Of a DNA stretch of 64,000 bases, positions 11,380 to 24,090 are shown piece by piece. The notes beneath the pieces are model-generated. The model saw only the letters and a program-made list of their open reading frames with translations. It was not told the DNA's origin and did no database searches. Both the position numbers and the translations under genes were made by a program. Position 1 is the stretch's first letter, and every line of letters begins with the position of its first letter. Source of the stretch: Neocallimastix lanati (nom. inval.) (taxonomy: Eukaryota > Neocallimastigomycota > Neocallimastigomycetes > Neocallimastigales > Neocallimastigaceae); contig JACVTC010000060.1 in the NCBI GenBank assembly GCA_016946835.1, positions 507,501 to 571,500 of the forward strand. The letters are read 5' to 3'.

Positions 11380-11755
11380 TTTTTTTGTTAGTATTTCATA
11401 ATATAATTTTATTCTTAATTTATATTATCATAGTTTTTATTTTTTTTAATTTTTTTATTTTTTATTTTGTTAGTGTTTCATAATATAATTTTATTCTTAA
11501 TTAAATAATTAAATAAATATAATAATTTAGTGATGTTCTGAAAAACAAAGAAAATAATAAAATAAAATTTTTTTGTTAGTATTTCATAATATAATTTTAT
11601 TCTTAATTTATATTATCATAGTTTTTATTTTTTTTAATTTTTTTATTTTTTTTTTTGTTAGTGTTTCATAATATAATTTTATTCTTAATTAAATAATTAA
11701 ATAAATATAATAATTTAGTGATGTTCTGAAAAACAAAGAAAATAATAAAATAAAA
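11380..11755. repeat. 188-bp tandem duplication downstream of tRNA-Ser 1
   Basis: A segment containing GTTAGTATTTCATAATATAA and ending in TGATGTTCTGAAAAACAAAG is repeated with period 188 (11387 and 11575). A further inverted copy of the end of the unit follows at about 11761-11786 (TTTGTTTTTCAGAACATCAC), forming a hairpin with the second repeat. Confidence 0.75.
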
Positions 11756-11819
11756 TTAAGTTTGTTTTTCAGAACATCACTAAATTATATTATATTTATT
11801 TAATTATTTAATTAATTTA

Positions 11820-12100
11820 TTATTTCTTATTTACTTTTATCATTTATCATTTATCATTTATTATTTATTATTTATTATAATTATTTATTATTTATTATTT
11901 ATCATTTATTATTTATTATTTATTATTTATTAATAAATACTCTTTTTATTATTTATTATTCATTCACTTATTATTCAATTATTTATTATTTATTATTCAA
12001 TTATTTATTATTTATTATTTATTATTTATTATTTATTATTTATTATTTATTATTTATTATTTATTATTTATTATCTATTATATATTATTTATTTAATTAT
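11820..12100. repeat. TTATTTA microsatellite
   Basis: Imperfect 7-bp TTATTTA repeats with interspersed ATC variants. The same kind of array follows every tRNA-Ser in the window. Confidence 0.8.
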
Positions 12101-12469
12101 TTTTTTTGAAAAAAATATTATTAATTATTCTGAATTTTTAATTTTTTATGAATGATACGTGATATTTATAAAATATCAATATCAATATTTATTTTATTTT
12201 ATATGGACGATAACGGCAAAGAATAATTGACAAAATAATATATTCAAATATTATACAGAATAATATATACAATAATAATATTCATTCTTTAATATTTATT
12301 TTATTTATTTTATTTATTTATTATCATTCATTAATAAAAATACATTGTTTATTATTCATCAATATAAAATATTTATTAACTAGTTAAAATATAATTAAAT
12401 CATTCAATAAAATATAATTAATTACCAAAATCTCTCATATTATTAATGTAAACTAAATATAAAACTACA

Positions 12470-12647
12470 CCCTAAAAATATCTCAATAATTTCTTTCACT
12501 TCATTCATTGATTCCACTACGCTCACTCTTGGCTGATCTCGAACTCTACGCAAACGCAAGCTTTGTGCTCGAGTCTCATTCACCTACACTCGCTTCATCT
12601 CATTTAACCATTCATTCGTTCAATCATTATTATCAGTATTTTTAGGG
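12470..12647. mobile_element. Small foldback element with a GC-richer core (candidate MITE)
   Basis: A 178-bp block bounded by CCCTAAAAATA at the left and its exact reverse complement at the right. The interior (about 12500-12610) is markedly richer in G and C than anything nearby, with strings such as CACTACGCTCACTCTTGG. No long frame and no clear target duplication are seen. Confidence 0.4.
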
Positions 12648-12654
12648 TTTAAAA

Positions 12655-12905
12655 TCAAACGGTTTTTAACATATATTTATACAAATACTATACCGGTTTA
12701 GCATTTTTAATTAACTGTCCAGATTTTAGATATATGTAAATGATAGGGTTTTTATGCTATATATATGCTAAAAACCTATACTGTTTATATATTAAAGGTC
12801 ACGTGATCAATATTATATAAATATCTTGACTATTGTTAAACGAACGATAAAACCACTATCGTTATATGAATTCTAAAACCAGTATCGTTTATATATAATC
12901 ATAGC
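12655..12905. repeat. Dispersed short motif cluster (AAACC..TATCGTTTATAT)
   Basis: Several variants of AAACCAGTATCGTTTATAT recur in 250 bp: near 12768, 12849, 12876 and, inverted, near 12695. They lie next to a CACGTG-containing string at 12800. Function is unknown. Confidence 0.4.
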
Positions 12906-13872
12906 AGCTTTAACTTTCATTAATTAACAGTATATCACACACATTTATATAAACAATATATGCATATATTTAATTAAACAATATATTGTCAAAGTTTTGT
13001 GATAATTTGGTCTTAACGATTAGGTCAAGATGCCAAATTATAGTAATTAATTAATAATTTAATTTTACTCTTATTTAAACACATTGTTATTAGTAAATTT
13101 TATAATTAAGTTTTTATTTAAAATATAAATTTTATTTAATTTTAATAATATTTTATTACATTATTATTTTATATAATTATTACTATAATTTAAATTACAA
13201 TAATCCTACAAAAGATTAATCAAAAGATTTAAACATGTATTTATATAAAATAATTAATTATCAAAATATTAATTATTAATATGAATATGTAATAGTATTA
13301 ATATAAGTTTGATATTGATAATATAAAATAAGATAATAATATAAATATTTAATATAAATAAAATATAAGAATCTAATATAGCTAAATACTATATTTAATA
13401 ATTAAAATATAATATGTAGAAATTGGGAGTATTGCATTTCGACATAATTTATGTTTGATCATTTATTCATGTATTACAATGTGGCTTGTAAAAATAAATG
13501 AATAGGAATAGGGTTAAATTTATTTTTATTTTTATTTTTATTTTTTTTTTTTTTTAATTTTAAAAACATTTACAGTAAAAAATATATATATATATATAAT
13601 AAAGTAAATAAAAAATAAATAAAATAAATAATAAAGTAAATTATAAAATATAAAAAAAAAAAAGTAAAAATATAAAATAAAAAAAAAAGTATAAAATAAA
13701 ATATAAGATAAAAAAAATAAATAATAAAGTAAAATATAAAATAAAAAATAAAAAAAAAAAAAAATAAAAAAATAAAAAAAAAAAAAAAAAAAGAATAAAA
13801 TAAAATATAAGATAAAAAAAAATAGATTAAAACAAAAAAAAATTAAAATATAAAAAATAAAACTTTTAATTT

Positions 13873-14210
13873 AAAATATTTATAATAAATGGATGATCAA
13901 TTAGAAATAAGTGAAACTAATAAAGAAAAAAACCAAATCATTGTAAATAGAAAATATAAATTTAATTTATGGTATATAACGAATAATACAAAAATATTCC
14001 AATGTACTAAATGTAAAACAGTTAAAAAATGTAAATTTTACAAAATATTTATAATAAATGGATGATCAATTAGAAATAAGTGAAACTAATAAAGAAAAAA
14101 ACCAAATCATTGTAAATAGAAAATATAAATTTAATTTATGGTATATAACGAATAATACAAAAATATTCCAATGTACTAAATGTAAAACAGTTAAAAAATG
14201 TAAATCTTAC
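13873..14210 (+). repeat. 169-bp tandem duplication inside the MULE transposase
   Basis: Copies at 13873-14041 and 14042-14210 are nearly identical and cover the transposase start and its first zinc-binding cysteines. Since 169 is not a multiple of three, the first copy cannot read into the second. It is a recent slippage-type event within the transposon. Confidence 0.9.
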
Positions 14211-15460
14211 ATTATTCTAAATGATAATAATAAAGTAATAAAATATGAAAACAAACATACTCATCCAGGAAAAGAATATGATGCATCTGTATCAATAGTA
14301 AAACATAAAATGAAAAATGAAATAAGAAAAACCTCAATCCCATTTGATATAAATCCAAAACATATATAATGAAATATTTGAAGAAATTGGATTGATATGC
14401 CCTGAGTATATTTCAATTAAATCCCAAATATCAAGATATATTAAAAAACAACTACCTCCTGATATATATCAAAATTTAATGAAATTCCAGATAAATCTGA
14501 ATATTATATAAACGAAAGAGATGAAAATTTTATGATATACAAAAATTCTAATATTATAATTTTTCAATCATCATTCCCCATTCCAAACAGAATTGTCTAT
14601 AAAATACAACGAATATATGTTTGCTGATGTTACATTTTATATTGCACCAATATTTGGTTATCAAGTTTGCTCCAGAAATAAATAGTTTTTATACTACATC
14701 ACTATCTATATTAAATAATAAAGAACAAGCAACCTATGAATTGTTATTTGAAGAATTAAAAAAGAATGAAAGTAATTATAATAATAATATTATAAGTAAT
14801 TATAATAATAATATTATAGTTATACCAAAAATTTTGCATTGTGATTTTGAAAAGAGTATATCCAATGCTTCCATTAAAATATTTCATAATATTACTATTA
14901 AATATTGTGTATGGCATTATAAAAGATCGTTTGAAGTTCAAAAAAATAAATTATGTTATAATGAAGTTGAAAATAATCATAAAATTTATTTGTTATATAA
15001 AGCTATTACAAATTTTCCTTTTATAAATCCTGAATATATATTTGATATTTATAATTATATTAAAATTATATGTCAAATATATAATTATTTCAATTTTTTA
15101 AATTTTTTGGAATATTTTAATAAGACTTATTTATATAAATATGATATTCAATATTGGAATTATTATAACGATGTAAACCACATAACAAATAATGCTTCAG
15201 AATCTTTTAACAATTACTTAAAAAAATTGTTTTACAAAAAACCTTCTTTCTATGAATTGATTTATCATTTAAAAAGAGAAGAATCTTTATCTTACAATAA
15301 TTACAAAAGGAAAATTGAAGGAGTTTGGAAAAAAAAAAGAATATTAACAAAAACTGATGAAATCAATGATTTCATTAAAAAATACAAAAAAAAAGGAATC
15401 CGATTAATTGATAAAAAATGTGAAAAAATGATATCATTGATTTATGGTATAAATGTTTAA
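14058..15460 (+). pseudogene. MULE transposase, broken
   Basis: The N-terminal part (14058-14369) has a FLYWCH/WRKY-like zinc finger, with FQCTKCKTVKKCKSY followed by KHTHP, a DNA-binding module common in MULE transposases. A frame change near 14370 is followed by coding-like DNA encoding EEIGLICPEYISIKSQISRY and then FADVTFYIAPIFGYQV, which matches the region of the first catalytic Asp. The last open part (14621-15460) contains HCDFEKSISNASIKIF (second catalytic Asp region), IKYCVWHYKRSF and TNNASESFNNYLKK, the usual MULE C-terminal block. At least two frameshifts separate these parts (near 14370 and between about 14470 and 14680), on top of the 169-bp duplication at the start, so the gene is dead in this copy. 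Confidence 0.85.
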
Positions 15461-16357
15461 TAGAATTAAATACATTCTAAATATATGAATAATAATTAAT
15501 TAGAATATATATAGTTTAAATTATATTTATATCAATATCAATATATTTTATTAATATCAATATCAATATATTTTATTAATATCAATGTCAAAATATTTCA
15601 TTAATATCAATATCAAAATATTTTATTAATATCAATATCAATATTAAATTTTATTAATAATAAATATTTAATATTATAATAAATTTTATTTTATTATTTA
15701 ATTAATTTAATAATAAAATATATAATTTTATTTATTTTATTTGAATAAAATAAAATGGAAAGATTTTATTATTAAAATATTTAATAATAAAATATAATAA
15801 TAAAATAAAATTAAAAAAAAATAAAAATAAAATAAAATTCTCAACAGAAAACTTATTTATTCTTTTTTTGTTTTTATTTTATTTTTTTAATGCTAAAATA
15901 CATTTATTCTTTTATTTATTCTTTTTTTTGTTTTTATTTTATTTTTTTAATGCTTAAAAACAATAAATAAAAATATACGTTTAAAATAGTGGCGTATTAC
16001 ATATATTATACACATTGTACAAATTTTTATGATGATTATACATAAATTATGTCGAAATGCTTCACATTCGTAGAAATTAATTTAATATGACAATCACGTG
16101 TTTACATTATTTAATATATATTAATTTCAATATGTTAATAATATTTAGTAATTAGTTGGCCTAGACTAATTCCTAAATATTTTAATAAAGTTAATTTAAT
16201 AATAATTATTATATTATTATTTATTAATATTGAAATTCAAATAACTGAATTATCGAAATTGAAATTGAATTGAAATTCAGTTATTATCTTAACATATATC
16301 ATGTTCATATATATATAATATGTTTATATTTTATCTTTTTGCATTTCCATCTAAGTA

Positions 16358-16439
16358 GTCACTTTGGCGGAGTGGTTAACGCGGTGGCCTGCTAAGCCAT
16401 TTCCCTTTGGGAGCGCAGGTTCGAGTCCTGCAGGTGACG
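16358..16439 (+). tRNA. tRNA-Ser(GCU), copy 2
   Basis: Same sequence as copy 1, with anticodon GCT and an intact type II fold. A T5 terminator run lies about 13 nt downstream. A family C element ends 63 bp upstream. Confidence 0.95.
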
Positions 16440-18583
16440 AAGAGTTGCTTTTTGTTTTCTATTTAAAGAAAGTTTAATCATTTAATTATATAAATTTGTA
16501 TATTTTAACATTATTTTTATCTTTTTTTAATTAGTATTTCAATTTATAATTCATTACTATTTCTATTATAACATAGTCTTTATTTTTCAGAGCATCATTA
16601 AATTAATATATTTAATTATTTAATTATTTATTTGTTATTTTTTATCATTTATAATTTATTATCTATTACTTATTACTTATTATCTATTATTTCTTATTTA
16701 TCATTTATTATTTATTATTTATTATTTATTATTTATTATCTATTATTTATTTAATTATTTCTTTTTTTTTGAATGAAGTAATACTATTATTCAGATTTTT
16801 ATATTTTTTATTATTTATTATTTATTATATATCATTTATTTAATTTTTGTTAAGTTTTTCAGGTTTTTTGAAAAAGATTAAAAATTGATTTACATTAAAT
16901 TTCTCGATTTTGGATCAAATTGGTCAGGTCTAGATGTTTGTATTAATTATAACAATTAATTAAAATTAAATAATTAATGACACACACAAAGTTTTATAAT
17001 TACAAATCCAATCTTTAAGATTTATGTTTTATTGGAACTTTATTTTATATATATTTTAATAATAAATTTTACTAAAATTAATATAACGAATTATTATTGA
17101 TATAATTAATATTAATGTTATGTTTATAACTTAAAATTTTAATGGGTTAATAATCTTACAAAGATTTTAATGTATGGAATATCAATTTCTTTTTGTACAA
17201 ATCTAACATAATAATTAACAATATAATTAAATAATACATTTAATTTTAATATTAATACATGTATATAAACTATATAAATTATAATAATAAAATAATATTG
17301 ATAAGAATCTTTTAATAAAATAACTATATAAAATAACTATATAATTATTCATAAACCAATTTAATAATAAATAATATAAAATAAAATAAAAAAAATAGAA
17401 ATAAAATGAATTAAAATATTAAACTAGTTAAAAGTCTCTTTTTTGAAATTCTTCAGAATTATAAAGAATTCCTTAGAATCTTTTAGAAAATTATTGAATT
17501 ATTTATATTATAATAATTTATATAAAACTTATAAACTTATTTAAAATATTATGAAATATTACTAATTATTAATTCTATATTTTTAAAATTATTAATAGTT
17601 GTTTATAAAAATTAATAATATAAATTAAATTTAAAGATTTTATTTTTATAAATTATTAATTAATTATTTAGGATCTATTTAAAAATAATTAAATTATTTA
17701 TTTATATTTGAATTTTTTTTAAAGTCCAATATCTTGTGTCTCTTAGTGGTTCTATTTAAAAATAATTAAATTATTTATTTATATTTGAATTTTTTTTAAA
17801 GTCCAATATCTTGTGTCTCTTAGTGGTTCAATTAAGTTTATATTAGCGTATATTGTAGCTCTCAGACGTATCTTCATAATGAATACAATTTTAGTTTTAA
17901 ATTTAACTGGAAATTTCTATTTTTAGTCTAGTTATCATTATTTTTCTTTTAAATATTTTTGTCAATTTCCTAAGGGTTAAATTAAAAAAATTATTTTTAA
18001 TAAATGAGACCAAACCCTTTTACTTCTAATTATTTAATGTTAAAAATCTCAATATTTGTTTATTTATTAACTTTATTTATTTGAAGCAAAAGGCTTATCT
18101 TTTAAGAATACATAATTTAATGCTATTTATACATACAAAATACATTTGATGGATCATACATATTTTATTACATTAAATACATGTTTTAATATTAACTATA
18201 TAAAAGAGGCTTATAAAAATAAAAAATTTTTAAAATTATATTCATAAACTATATAAACTATATATTAATATAATACTATTTATTTATAATAAACTATTTA
18301 ATATTTAAAATTATAATAAAAGTTGTAATAAAATAAAAATATTAATTAAAATATTAATTAAATTTATAAACTAAAATTACTAATTTTCTAACATTTAATA
18401 TTCCTAATATTTATTTTTTATAATTAAAATTGAATTTAAAATAATTATGTCAATAATAACGAAATTAAATTTCCATTGATATATTAGTGAATTTCAATTA
18501 TAAATCCACTAATATTCGGAATATTATTTTATTTTTTTTGAATAAAATAATATTAATTATTCCAATTATTTTAATTTTAGGCA
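16358..18583 (+). repeat. tRNA-Ser repeat unit 2
   Basis: A non-coding unit: tRNA gene, TTATTTA microsatellite, a second copy of the GAATAAAGTAATACTA near-palindrome, about 1.7 kb of conserved A/T-rich DNA, and the near-palindrome belonging to the next tRNA (18540-18562). Conserved landmarks are GACACACACAAAG, TCTTGTGTCTCTTAGTGG and TTTGATGGATCATACATAT. This unit has a private 77-bp tandem duplication (17674-17827). No protein-coding gene is seen. Confidence 0.8.
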
Positions 18584-18977
18584 TGGTACAAGATCTGAAG
18601 ATTTTATTAATAAAATAATATATTCTAATAATAAGGAAAAATTTAAAATATTATTCTCTAATTTTAAACCTAAATTAATTAATAAACTACTCTAATTTTA
18701 GTCTAAACTATCCTAATCTAAAAGAATCTAAACTAAGTTAAAATAACTTAAACTAATATCTTAATCTAAACTATTCTAATCTAAACTAAACAATTTCTCT
18801 AAATCTATTATTATTTCTATAAAATGTTTAATACAACTAATCTATTACTAAACTAATTTTATACTATACTTATCTTAATATTATACACTAAACACAAAAA
18901 ACTATTAATTAAACACTTTTAAAACATTAAATTTAGAAAAAAACTATTTAATAAATTTTAATTTATTTTAAACTATT

Positions 18978-19621
18978 TGTAACGGAGGTGCTTCTATAGT
19001 AACGGCGGGACGTGGTATAGAAACACAGAAAGGAGAAAACTCAATAGGTTTACACTATCTGTATAAATAATTCGTTTTATTAAAAATATTTTTTTATTAA
19101 TTATAAAATTTAAAGTAATTATTAATATTAATCAACAAGGTAATATTTCGAATTACTTATACGTTAATTATTATTAATAAAAGCACGAAGAAAAATATTT
19201 TCATTCGTGAAGTTCGCACTATTTATACTTTTAACGGAAAAACAGTTTTAACATGTAAAAATAATTTTAAAGAAATATTTAGAAATATGTTTGTAGTAAT
19301 TAATAATGTAAAGTTTCTAGAATATAGATTTTGATTGATGAAAATGAATCTTATCAAAAAGAATAAAATAATTTATATAATAAGAATTTCTAAATTCATT
19401 TCGGTTGAATTACGAACCGAAAGAATCTTTAACTTTCTATAATTTTATACAGAAAGAATATTCAAGAAGATATTATTAATAATTAATAAAATAATTAATA
19501 AAATAATTATTAATGCAAAATGGGTTGAGGTGTGAGTCGAACCCATGAAGTATTGGTCATAGTCAATGTAACTAACAATTGAACCAAAGTTCTAATTTTA
19601 CTGATTGAAGATTTCGTTACA
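18978..19621 (-). mobile_element. Solo LTR (644 bp), nested in X2 copy a
   Basis: Ends TGTAACG and CGTTACA, with a 5-bp target duplication CTATT on both sides (18973-18977 and 19622-19626). The empty site is seen in X2 copy b near 31560. On the minus strand it carries GTATAAATAG (about 19219-19228), a TATA-like motif also present in the gypsy LTR, which gives the orientation. A tRNA-like string lies near its right end (19520-19590). Non-coding fossil. Confidence 0.8.
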
Positions 19622-20019
19622 CTATTTAATTTATTATTTAACTTTTAGAAAATATTAAAAAAATAATATAATAATAAAGTCGTAAGAAAAAAAGGGAGAG
19701 AACAAAAGTATTGTGTTACTTTGTTCTTTTTTATACTAATAAAATATTTATTTGATTGGATTAAAAATAAAAATAAAAAAATTAATAATAAAAATTTAAT
19801 AATAAAAATTTAATAATAAAAATATAATAAACTTAAATTTTCTAAATTATTAAAATATTATATAAAAATTTTACAATATTAAATAATATAATTAATACAT
19901 GATTTTTTAATACATCTAATTATTTTTATTTAACTTTATAATATTCTATAACTAATATTTTAATATTCAATTTTTTATTATTTATTTATAATTGTTAATG
20001 ATATTTTTTACTTTAATAT

Positions 20020-20509
20020 TGTTAAGATAATAACTGAATTTCAATTCAATTTCAATTTCGATAATTCAGTTATTTGAATTTCAATATTAATAAAAAATAA
20101 TAATATAATAATTATTATTATTAAATTAACTTTATTAAAATATTTAGGAATTAGTCTAGGCCAACTAATTACTAAATATTATTAACATATTGAATTTAAT
20201 ATATATTAAATAATGTAAACACGTGATTGTCATATTAAATTAATTTCTACATATTATATTTTAATTATAAATTATAATATTTAGCAATATTTAATTCTTA
20301 TATTTTATTTATATTAAATATTTATATTATTATCTAACTTTATATTATCAATATCAAACTTATATTAATATTATTTACATATTCATATTAATAATTAATT
20401 ATTAAAATATTAATTATTAATATGAATATGTAAATAGAAAATATTTGTTAAGATAATAACTGAATTATCGAAATTGAAATTGAATTGAAATTCAGTTATT
20501 ATCTTAACA
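20020..20509 (-). mobile_element. LTR-like element, family C, copy 3, with long inverted ends
   Basis: Flanked by the 5-bp duplication AATAT (20015-20019 and 20510-20514), with the empty site in X2 copy b near 31965. Ends are TGTTAAGATAATAACTGAA and its reverse complement. About 55 bp at each end are inverted copies of each other, and each end is itself nearly palindromic. The TSD ends 62 nt before tRNA-Ser 3. Confidence 0.75.
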
Positions 20510-20575
20510 AATATTTTCTTTAAATAGTTTAATTTTTCTTTATTAAATTGTACCGTAACAGGCAACAATGTTGTA

Positions 20576-20657
20576 GTCACTTTGGCGGAGTGGTTAACGC
20601 GGTGGCCTGCTAAGCCATTTCCCTTTGGGAGCGCAGGTTCGAGTCCTGCAGGTGACG
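20576..20657 (+). tRNA. tRNA-Ser(GCU), copy 3
   Basis: Same sequence as copy 1, with an intact fold and anticodon GCT. A T6 terminator lies within 15 nt downstream. X2 copy a was inserted 12 nt upstream and separates the gene from its near-palindromic element at 18540-18562. Confidence 0.95.
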
Positions 20658-22168
20658 AAAAAATGTTTTTTACTTTCTATTTAAATAAAGTTTAATCATT
20701 TAAATAAATAAATTTGTATATTTTATCATTATTTTTATCTTTTTTAGTTAGTATTTCATTTTTTATTTTTATTCTTATTTTTATTTTATCATAGTCTTTA
20801 TTTTTCAGAGAATCATTAAATTAAATTATATTTATTTAATTATTTAATTATTTATTAGTTATTTTTTATCATTTATAATTTATTATCTTTTACTTATTAC
20901 TTATTATCTATTATTTCTTATTTATCATTTATTATTTATTATTTATTATTTATTATTTATTATTTATTATCTATTATTTATTTAATTATTTTTTTTTTTG
21001 AATAAAGTAATACTAATTATTCATATTTTTTATATTTTTTATTATTTATTATTTATTATATATCATTTATTTAATTTTTGTTAAGTTATTCGGGTTTTTT
21101 GAAAAAGATTAAAAATTGATTTACATTAAATTTCTCGATTTTAGATTAAATTGGTCAGGTCAAGATGTTTGTATTAATTATAACAATTAATTAAAATTAA
21201 ATAATTAATGACACACACAAAGTTTTATAATTACAAATCCAATCTTTAAGATTTATGTTTTATTGGAACTTTATATTATATATATTTTAATAATAAATTT
21301 TACTAAGATTAATATAATGAATTATTATTGTTATAATTAATATTAATGTTTATAACTTAAAATTTTAATGGGTTAATAATCTTAAAAAGATTTTAATATA
21401 TGGAATATCAATTTCTTTTTGTACAAATCTAACATAATAATTAACAATATAATTAAATAATACATTTAATTTTAATATTAATACATGTATATAAACTATA
21501 TAAATTATAATAATAAAATAATATTGATAAGAATCTTTTAATAAAATAACTATATAAAATAACTACATAATTATTCATAAAATAATTTAATAATAAAACA
21601 TATTTAGTAATAAATAATATAAAAAAAAATAAGAATAAAATAAAAATAAAATGAATTAAAATATTAAACTAGTTAAAAGTCTCTTTTTTGAAATTCTTCA
21701 GAATTATAAAGAATTCCGTAGAATCTTTTAGAAAATTATTAAATTATTTATATTATAATAATTTATATAAAACTTATAAACTTATTTAAAATATTATGAA
21801 ATATTACTAATTATTAATTCTATATTTTTTAAATTAGTAATATTTGTTTATAAAAATTAATAATGTAAATTAAAGTTAAAGATTTTATTTCTATAAATTA
21901 TTAATTAATTATTTAGGATCTATTTAAAAATAATTAAATTATTTATTTATATTTGAATTTTTTTTAAAGTCCAATATCTTGTGTCTCTTAGTGGTTCAAT
22001 TAAGTTTATATTAGCGTATATTGTAGCTCTCAGACGTAGCTTCCTAATGAATACAATTTTAGTTTTAAATTTAACTGGAAATTTCTATTTTTAGTCTAGT
22101 TATCATTATTTTTCTTTTAAATATTTTTTTCAATTTCCTAAGGGTTAAATTAAAAAAATATTTTTAAT

Positions 22169-22562
22169 GGGTGTGGGGCATTTCGCCAAATTGCATTTCG
22201 CCAGATTGCATTTCGCCAAATTTTTTGAAAGCATATGGCGTATTAAAAAAATGTTGCATTTCCCCAAATTGCAATTCGCCAAGTTGCATTTCGCCAAATT
22301 GAAAATTATTAAATAAATAAATAAATCAATAAATAAAATTAAATATTATTAATATTGCATAAAAACAATTTTAAAAAAAATATTTTGAATTAATATTTAT
22401 TTATTTATTCATTTATTTATATCAATACTCTACTTGTCGAAATGCAACCTGGCGAAAAGCAACTTGGGGAAATGCAACTTGGGGAAATGCAACATTTTAA
22501 TACTACGCCACTTGTCGAAATACAACCTGGCGAAATGCAATTTGGGGAAATGCAACTCTCCC
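22169..22562. mobile_element. MULE-related foldback MITE, copy 1
   Basis: A 394-bp element with a 9-bp target duplication ATTTTTAAT (22160-22168 and 22563-22571); unit 2 shows the empty site near 17990. Both arms consist of short tandem copies of a 15-bp motif of the type TTGCATTTCGCCAAA in opposite orientation, plus a subterminal GGCGTATTA string also found inside the MULE end. Non-autonomous; no frame. Confidence 0.9.
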
Positions 22563-23770
22563 ATTTTTAATAAATGAGACCAAACCCTTTTACTTCTAAT
22601 TATTTAATGTTAAAAATCTCAATATTTGTTTATTTATTAACTTTATTTATTTGAAGCAAAAGGCTTATCTTATTAGAATACATAATTTAATGCTATTTAT
22701 ACATACAAAATACATTTGATGGATCATACATATTTTAATACATTAAATACATGTTTTAATATTAACTATATAAAAGAGGCTTATAAAAATAAAAAATTTT
22801 TAAAACTATATTCATAAACTATATAAACTATATATTAATTTAATATCCTATTTATTTATAATAAACTATTTAATATTTAAAATTATAATAAAAGTTGTAA
22901 TAAAATAAAAATATTAATTAAAATATTAATTAAATTTATAATCTAAAAATACTAATTTTCTAACATTTAATATTCTTAATATTTATTTTTTATTATTAAA
23001 ATTGAATTTAAAATAATTATGTAAATAAAAACAAATAATAACGAAATTAAATTTCCATTGATCTATTAGTGAATTTCAATTATAAATCCACTAATATTCG
23101 GAATATTATTTTATTTTTTTTGAATAAAATAATATTAATTATTCCAATTATTTTAATTTTTGGTACTGGTAGACTCGGGGTTGATTCTTATGGATTTAAA
23201 ATCAAGCAGGGGGGACGGGTATTACCCTGCTTTGATTTTAACAAAAAAAAAATTCTTATTATTAAAAAGTATTTATTATTTATTAATATAAAATTTTATT
23301 TTTGAAGTACACATATTTAATTTTTAAGAAATATTTACAATATTTATATTTTTTTATGAATTTAAAGTATAATTAGTTGTTTATAATTTAAGTAATTTTA
23401 TGGAATTATTGAATTAATTTTATATCAATAATTCATTTTTGTTTTAATTTTTATAAATATAATAATATAATATTCAAATATAATTTAATTAAAAATAATT
23501 ATGAAATAAATATATAGAAAATAGTTTTTACTATTTTCTTTGATATTTTTAAGTTAAATAAATTGTTTTTAAAGATTAATATAATAAATTTAATAATCTT
23601 TAATTATTTTAAATAATACTTGTAATTATTTTCAAAAATAAAATAAAATTTTTATAATATTTAATTAATAAATTTGATAATATTTAAATAATAATTTTTA
23701 TAATAAGTAATAATTTTTAATAATAATTTTTAATAATAAATTTAATTAATAATCTTAATAATTTTATAAT

Positions 23771-24090
23771 TGTTGACTGCACTCATAATTTAACTATATA
23801 TTTAATTTATTTATTTATAGTATTTATTTATATTTATGTGTATTTATTTATTTATATTTAATGATTACTTAAATGTATTATGATCTATCGTCTTGTATAA
23901 ATCTATGTTAATTATCTTTTAATATTTATTTAATTAATTTTTAATTTATTTTATGTTATGGAAAACGCATGTTGTAACATGTGACTTTATTACTTATTTA
24001 AAGCTGAAAGATAGATCATACACTTATTTCCCTTGTATACCATATTCCATAAGGAATATTATTATAGATCTAAATTTAATAAAGCTAACA
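23771..24090 (+). repeat. Copia 5' LTR
   Basis: 320 bp, from TGTTGACTGC to AAAGCTAACA (TGTT...AACA inverted ends). No difference from the 3' LTR was found by eye. Confidence 0.95.

Larger units (their letters stand above)
13425..16069 (+). mobile_element. Mutator-like DNA transposon (MULE), degenerate
   Basis: A 2645-bp element flanked by a 9-bp target duplication, GTAGAAATT, at 13416-13424 and 16070-16078, the usual MULE size. The terminal inverted repeats share GCATTTCGACATAATTTATG ten bases in from each end; the outermost bases have diverged. The interior carries a broken transposase. It inserted into a family C LTR, and the empty site is visible at about 20240-20260. The three MITEs in this window share its terminal motif and 9-bp duplications. 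Confidence 0.9.
12987..16294 (-). mobile_element. Solo LTR-like element, family C, copy 2, split by a MULE
   Basis: The ends are TGTCAAAG at the left and CTTAACA at the right, flanked by the 5-bp duplication TATAT (12982-12986 and 16295-16299). Removing the nested MULE and its 9-bp duplication leaves about 654 bp. The sequence matches, in reverse orientation, the family C copy at 20020-20509, which supplies the uninterrupted form of the MULE site. The TSD ends 59 nt upstream of tRNA-Ser 2. Non-coding fossil. Confidence 0.75.
12153..16343. mobile_element. Possible LTR-like block hosting nested family C copy 2
   Basis: Directly after a copy of the upstream tRNA element (12108-12130) the sequence changes to TGATACGTGATATT, resembling the start of a block at 34551. 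If a block ran from here to about 16343, with the family C copy and the MULE nested in it, the element-to-tRNA-2 spacing would again be 33 nt. No convincing matching duplications flank it, so this is tentative. Confidence 0.3.
18584..20560 (-). mobile_element. Solo LTR-like element, family X2, copy a (hosts two nested elements)
   Basis: Begins TGGTACAAGATCTG and ends CCGTAACA, flanked by GGCA (18580-18583 and 20561-20564). Two further elements are nested inside (18978-19621 and 20020-20509). The second copy at 31173-32006 lacks both and shows the empty sites. The TSD ends 12 nt upstream of tRNA-Ser 3. Non-coding. Confidence 0.75.
20576..23162 (+). repeat. tRNA-Ser repeat unit 3
   Basis: Collinear with unit 2 (same landmarks) but without its 77-bp duplication and with a MITE at 22169-22562. 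It ends in the near-palindrome of the next tRNA at 23122-23144. No protein-coding gene is seen. Confidence 0.8.

Noticed and set aside
19520-19590. tRNA-like sequence on the minus strand with a GGGTTCGACTC B box
   Set aside because: Acceptor and anticodon stems do not pair properly and it lies within a solo LTR, so it was not listed as a gene.
22169-22562. CRISPR-like array of short repeats
   Set aside because: The repeats are adjacent 15-bp units in inverted arms with no spacers of fixed size, and the genome is eukaryotic; it is a MITE.
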